Origin: Luteolibacter luteus
GTDB taxonomy: Bacteria > Verrucomicrobiota > Verrucomicrobiia > Verrucomicrobiales > Akkermansiaceae
Assembly (NCBI RefSeq): GCF_012913485.1
Contig: NZ_CP051774.1
Location: forward strand, 5,146,001-5,210,000
Direction of reading: 5' to 3'
Length of the DNA: 64,000 nt
The position numbers and the translations under genes were made by a program. Positions 62,042 to 64,000 of this stretch are shown here, one piece after another. Position 1 is the first letter of the stretch; the number at the start of each line of letters is the position of its first letter. The notes beneath the pieces were generated by a model. It saw only the letters and a list, made by a program, of their open reading frames with translations. It did no database searches and was not told where the DNA came from.

Positions 62042-62875
62042 ATGAAAGACGAATTGCTTTCGCGATTGGAGTCCTTCGAGATCGATAAGTCCAGAGTGGC
62101 ATTTCCCTTCAGCGCCCGCTTGGCCCGCGAGACTGGCTGGAGTCACAGCTACTCCCGCCGCGTGGTCCGGGAGTACCTCCGCTTCGTCTGGCTGGCCATG
62201 CGCGCCGGGCACCCGGTGACGCCGTCCAAGGAGGTGGATGAAGCATGGCACCTGCACCTCTGCTATACGCGTTCCTATTGGGATGAGATGTGCGGCAATC
62301 TTCTGGGTAAGCCTCTGCACCACGGTCCCACCGAGGGCGGATCGGCGGAGGACGCGAAGTTTGGTGACTGGTATGCGAAGACCTTGGAAAGTTATCGGAC
62401 CAATTTTGGCGAGCCTCCCTCAGACATCTGGCCTCCGGCAGAGATCCGTTTCGCTCCGAGCAGGGAGCGCAAAGTGGATGCGCGCAAACACTGGATCGTA
62501 TCAAAGCACGGCACGCTCCGCGGGACCTCCATCGCGGGAGGGCTACTGGTCCTACCTGCGCTCGCGGGCTGCATGCCGATCGCCGTGATCGATTCCAGAG
62601 ACCAGCTCATCTTGGGGTTTCTGGTCTTCTCCATCGTCGTCATCGTCCTCCTGATGAAACTGTTCGGATTCCGAAACCGGAAGAAGGACAGGAACTCGAA
62701 TGACTGTGGAAGCTCGTGCAGTTCTTTTCCCGCTGGCTGCGGATCCTCCAGCAGTAGTCACCATCACTCGGGGAACGATGTCGATTCCGGAAACGACACA
62801 TCCGGCTGTGGCGCCTCCGGTTGCACCTCCACTGGCTGCGGTGGTGGCGGGGGGTGCGGAGGCGGGGGAGATTGA
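62042..62875 (+). CDS. Glycine-rich domain (GRDP-like) membrane protein with a Cys/Gly/Ser-rich tail
   Basis: About 277 residues from ATG 62042 (an upstream in-frame ATG at 61991 is also possible). The N-terminal domain has WHLHLCYTRSYWDEMCGNLLGK and LHHGPTEGGS, typical of bacterial proteins annotated as glycine-rich domain-containing. A central hydrophobic stretch (about 175-230, two helices: LRGTSIAGGLLVLPALAG; LILGFLVFSIVVIVLLM) anchors it in the membrane. The C-terminal 60 residues are rich in Cys, Gly, Ser and His (CGSSCSSFPAGCG; GCGASGCTSTGCG). The function is unknown; metal or disulfide-linked assembly is possible. Confidence 0.65.
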   Translation: MKDELLSRLESFEIDKSRVAFPFSARLARETGWSHSYSRRVVREYLRFVWLAMRAGHPVTPSKEVDEAWHLHLCYTRSYWDEMCGNLLGKPLHHGPTEGGSAEDAKFGDWYAKTLESYRTNFGEPPSDIWPPAEIRFAPSRERKVDARKHWIVSKHGTLRGTSIAGGLLVLPALAGCMPIAVIDSRDQLILGFLVFSIVVIVLLMKLFGFRNRKKDRNSNDCGSSCSSFPAGCGSSSSSHHHSGNDVDSGNDTSGCGASGCTSTGCGGGGGCGGGGD

Positions 62876-62882
62876 GTCGAGC

Positions 62883-63914
62883 TTACTCTGCGCGCTCGAA
62901 TTGCGGGGTGCGGTGCTGCACGGCATCCAGAAAGAACTGGCTGACATCCGCATAGAGGCCGTGTGATCCGGTTGCGAGGACGTTGTTGTGGGTCGCTCCC
63001 TTGACGACCACGAAGGTCTTTCGGCTCCCCGGAACAGCGGCGAAGATATCCCTTGCCTGCTCGATGCCGATGTAGGGGTCCTGGTCCCCGTGGGCGATGA
63101 AGACCGGGATATTCAGCTTGCCTGCCGCATCCACGGGACGGACATCGGCAGGCCAGAAGCCGGCGCGCACCCGCGTCCCGCAACTCACGCAGAGGGCCGC
63201 GAGGGGACAGCAGAATTGCAGGTCTTTCGGGACCAGTTCCCGGGCGGTGGCGAGGACCGGACGATCCAAGGAACTAAAGGTGGCAACGCTGGCGACTGCC
63301 GCCCATTTTGACGGGGTCCGGGCGGCCGTCTGGATGGCAATGGCTCCTCCCTGCGAAACCCCAAAAAGGCAGGAAGGCGAGGGAGCAAAGCCGAACCGGG
63401 TTGAAGCATCAGCCAGCACCTTCTCGATCAGGGGGGCTTCCCTTACGCCGAAGGTCCCAAAGGATGCCATGTTCTCGCCCTGTCCGGGGATATCCAGCAG
63501 CAGGCAGCGGAAGCCAGCGGCGGTAAAGCGTTCGCAAATTGGCAGGTGATCCTCCTTTCGTCCGGCGTGGCCGTAGAGCAGGACCACCGTGCCGATTTCC
63601 GTGCCCCAAGGCGGCAGGGAAAGACCTCGACGGGTGAGCTCTTCGCGCAGGATGCGGGATTTCTTCGCCTCTCCCGGAGCCGGGGAGCTGGTGACCAGCA
63701 GGCAGGGCGTTTCTTCCGGACCGGTGTAGGCCTGGATCCGGAGCCCATACTGGTCGGGTTTGTCGAGAATGTCCCGGTGGTAGTCCTGCAGGCTCCGCCG
63801 CTGGGGGGAAACCAGCCGTTCGGAGCCATACCAAGCCACTCCTGCGAGCGCGATGGCCGTTAGGACCCCAACGATGATCGCAAGGCGAACGAAATATCGG
63901 CGAATGCGGATCAT
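62883..63914 (-). CDS. Membrane-anchored alpha/beta hydrolase
   Basis: A 343-residue protein with an N-terminal membrane helix (about 10-28) and an alpha/beta-hydrolase domain. The fold shows VVLLYGHAGRKEDH, the nucleophile elbow GVSQGG (Ser about 195), GDQDPY with the likely Asp and KGATHNN with the catalytic His. Substrate unknown; it could be an esterase, lipase or peptidase. It is convergent with the Cys/Gly-rich gene (7 bases between the stops). The last 86 bases of the window (63915-64000) show nothing clear beyond the presumed promoter region. Confidence 0.82.
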   Translation of the reverse strand: MIRIRRYFVRLAIIVGVLTAIALAGVAWYGSERLVSPQRRSLQDYHRDILDKPDQYGLRIQAYTGPEETPCLLVTSSPAPGEAKKSRILREELTRRGLSLPPWGTEIGTVVLLYGHAGRKEDHLPICERFTAAGFRCLLLDIPGQGENMASFGTFGVREAPLIEKVLADASTRFGFAPSPSCLFGVSQGGAIAIQTAARTPSKWAAVASVATFSSLDRPVLATARELVPKDLQFCCPLAALCVSCGTRVRAGFWPADVRPVDAAGKLNIPVFIAHGDQDPYIGIEQARDIFAAVPGSRKTFVVVKGATHNNVLATGSHGLYADVSQFFLDAVQHRTPQFERAE

Positions 63915-64000
63915 TGGGTGCCGGGGATATACCGCCTCATCTGGTGCGATTTCGCAAGATCGCGTTTGCCAGTCTGGCCCGCTGGCACTAGGGGAATGCC

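Overview
The window is a GC-rich chromosomal segment from a Gram-negative bacterium, most likely a member of the Verrucomicrobiota (Luteolibacter/Haloferula-like). No database search was possible. The assignment rests on a combination of features: an LpxA/OpgG/type II secretion envelope, the carboxynorspermidine route to spermidine (SpeA, CANSDH, NspC), a DUF1080 protein, an ECF sigma factor fused to a membrane segment and helical repeats, a glycoside hydrolase carrying C-terminal modules common in this phylum, and GTG/TTG starts with weak Shine-Dalgarno sites. I found no tRNA, rRNA, CRISPR array, prophage or insertion sequence. About 59 genes pack the window densely, and many neighbours overlap by 4 bp.

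Layout. 1-3,650 holds envelope and housekeeping genes (end of a possible phosphatidylserine synthase, a peptidoglycan amidase, lpxA, an RsmB-like rRNA methyltransferase, an L,D-transpeptidase). 3,756-14,042 is a mixed region with a DUF1080 protein, an SDR, a class D beta-lactamase beside a TetA-like exporter, a sugar acetyltransferase, two secreted hydrolases, a VOC protein coupled to a pseudouridine synthase, a lipocalin, a GlxA-type regulator and an HD protein. 14,090-19,982 is a minus-strand run: opgG, a small protein, DUF3108, bioB, a secreted protein with a possible caspase-like His/Cys dyad, and a MalY/PatB lyase. 19,983-20,634 is a gene-free repeat island. 20,635-25,554 is a minus-strand gliding-type ABC operon (ATPase, permease, GldG-like, DUF4340). 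25,734-29,098 is the conserved phoH-7TM-HD-ybeY cluster. 29,571-32,878 is a membrane-tethered sigma factor with a coupled partner.

32,973-40,144 carries speA, a fused AcvB/VirJ-MprF-like protein (the most unusual gene here), a small membrane protein, nspC and a lactate/malate-dehydrogenase-like gene. 40,412-44,203 is a large secreted GH32 fructan hydrolase. 44,276-47,918 is an ECF sigma factor followed by a membrane Ser/Thr kinase with a beta-propeller-like domain. 48,255-49,478 is the carboxynorspermidine dehydrogenase, followed by a hicB-hicA pair whose toxin gene is frameshifted. 50,138-60,379 is a type II secretion operon in the order G-H-I-J-K-L-M-x-x-D-TPR. It lacks the ATPase (E), platform (F) and a recognisable C, and x-x are tandem paralogous secreted proteins of unknown role. 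It ends at a strong terminator. The rest encodes a di-haem peroxidase, a Cys/Gly-rich membrane protein and an alpha/beta hydrolase.

How they connect. SpeA, CANSDH and NspC are three steps of one spermidine pathway scattered over 16 kb. LpxA, OpgG, the amidase, the L,D-transpeptidase and the AcvB/MprF fusion all act on the envelope. The type II secretion genes would export secreted enzymes, possibly including the GH32 protein.
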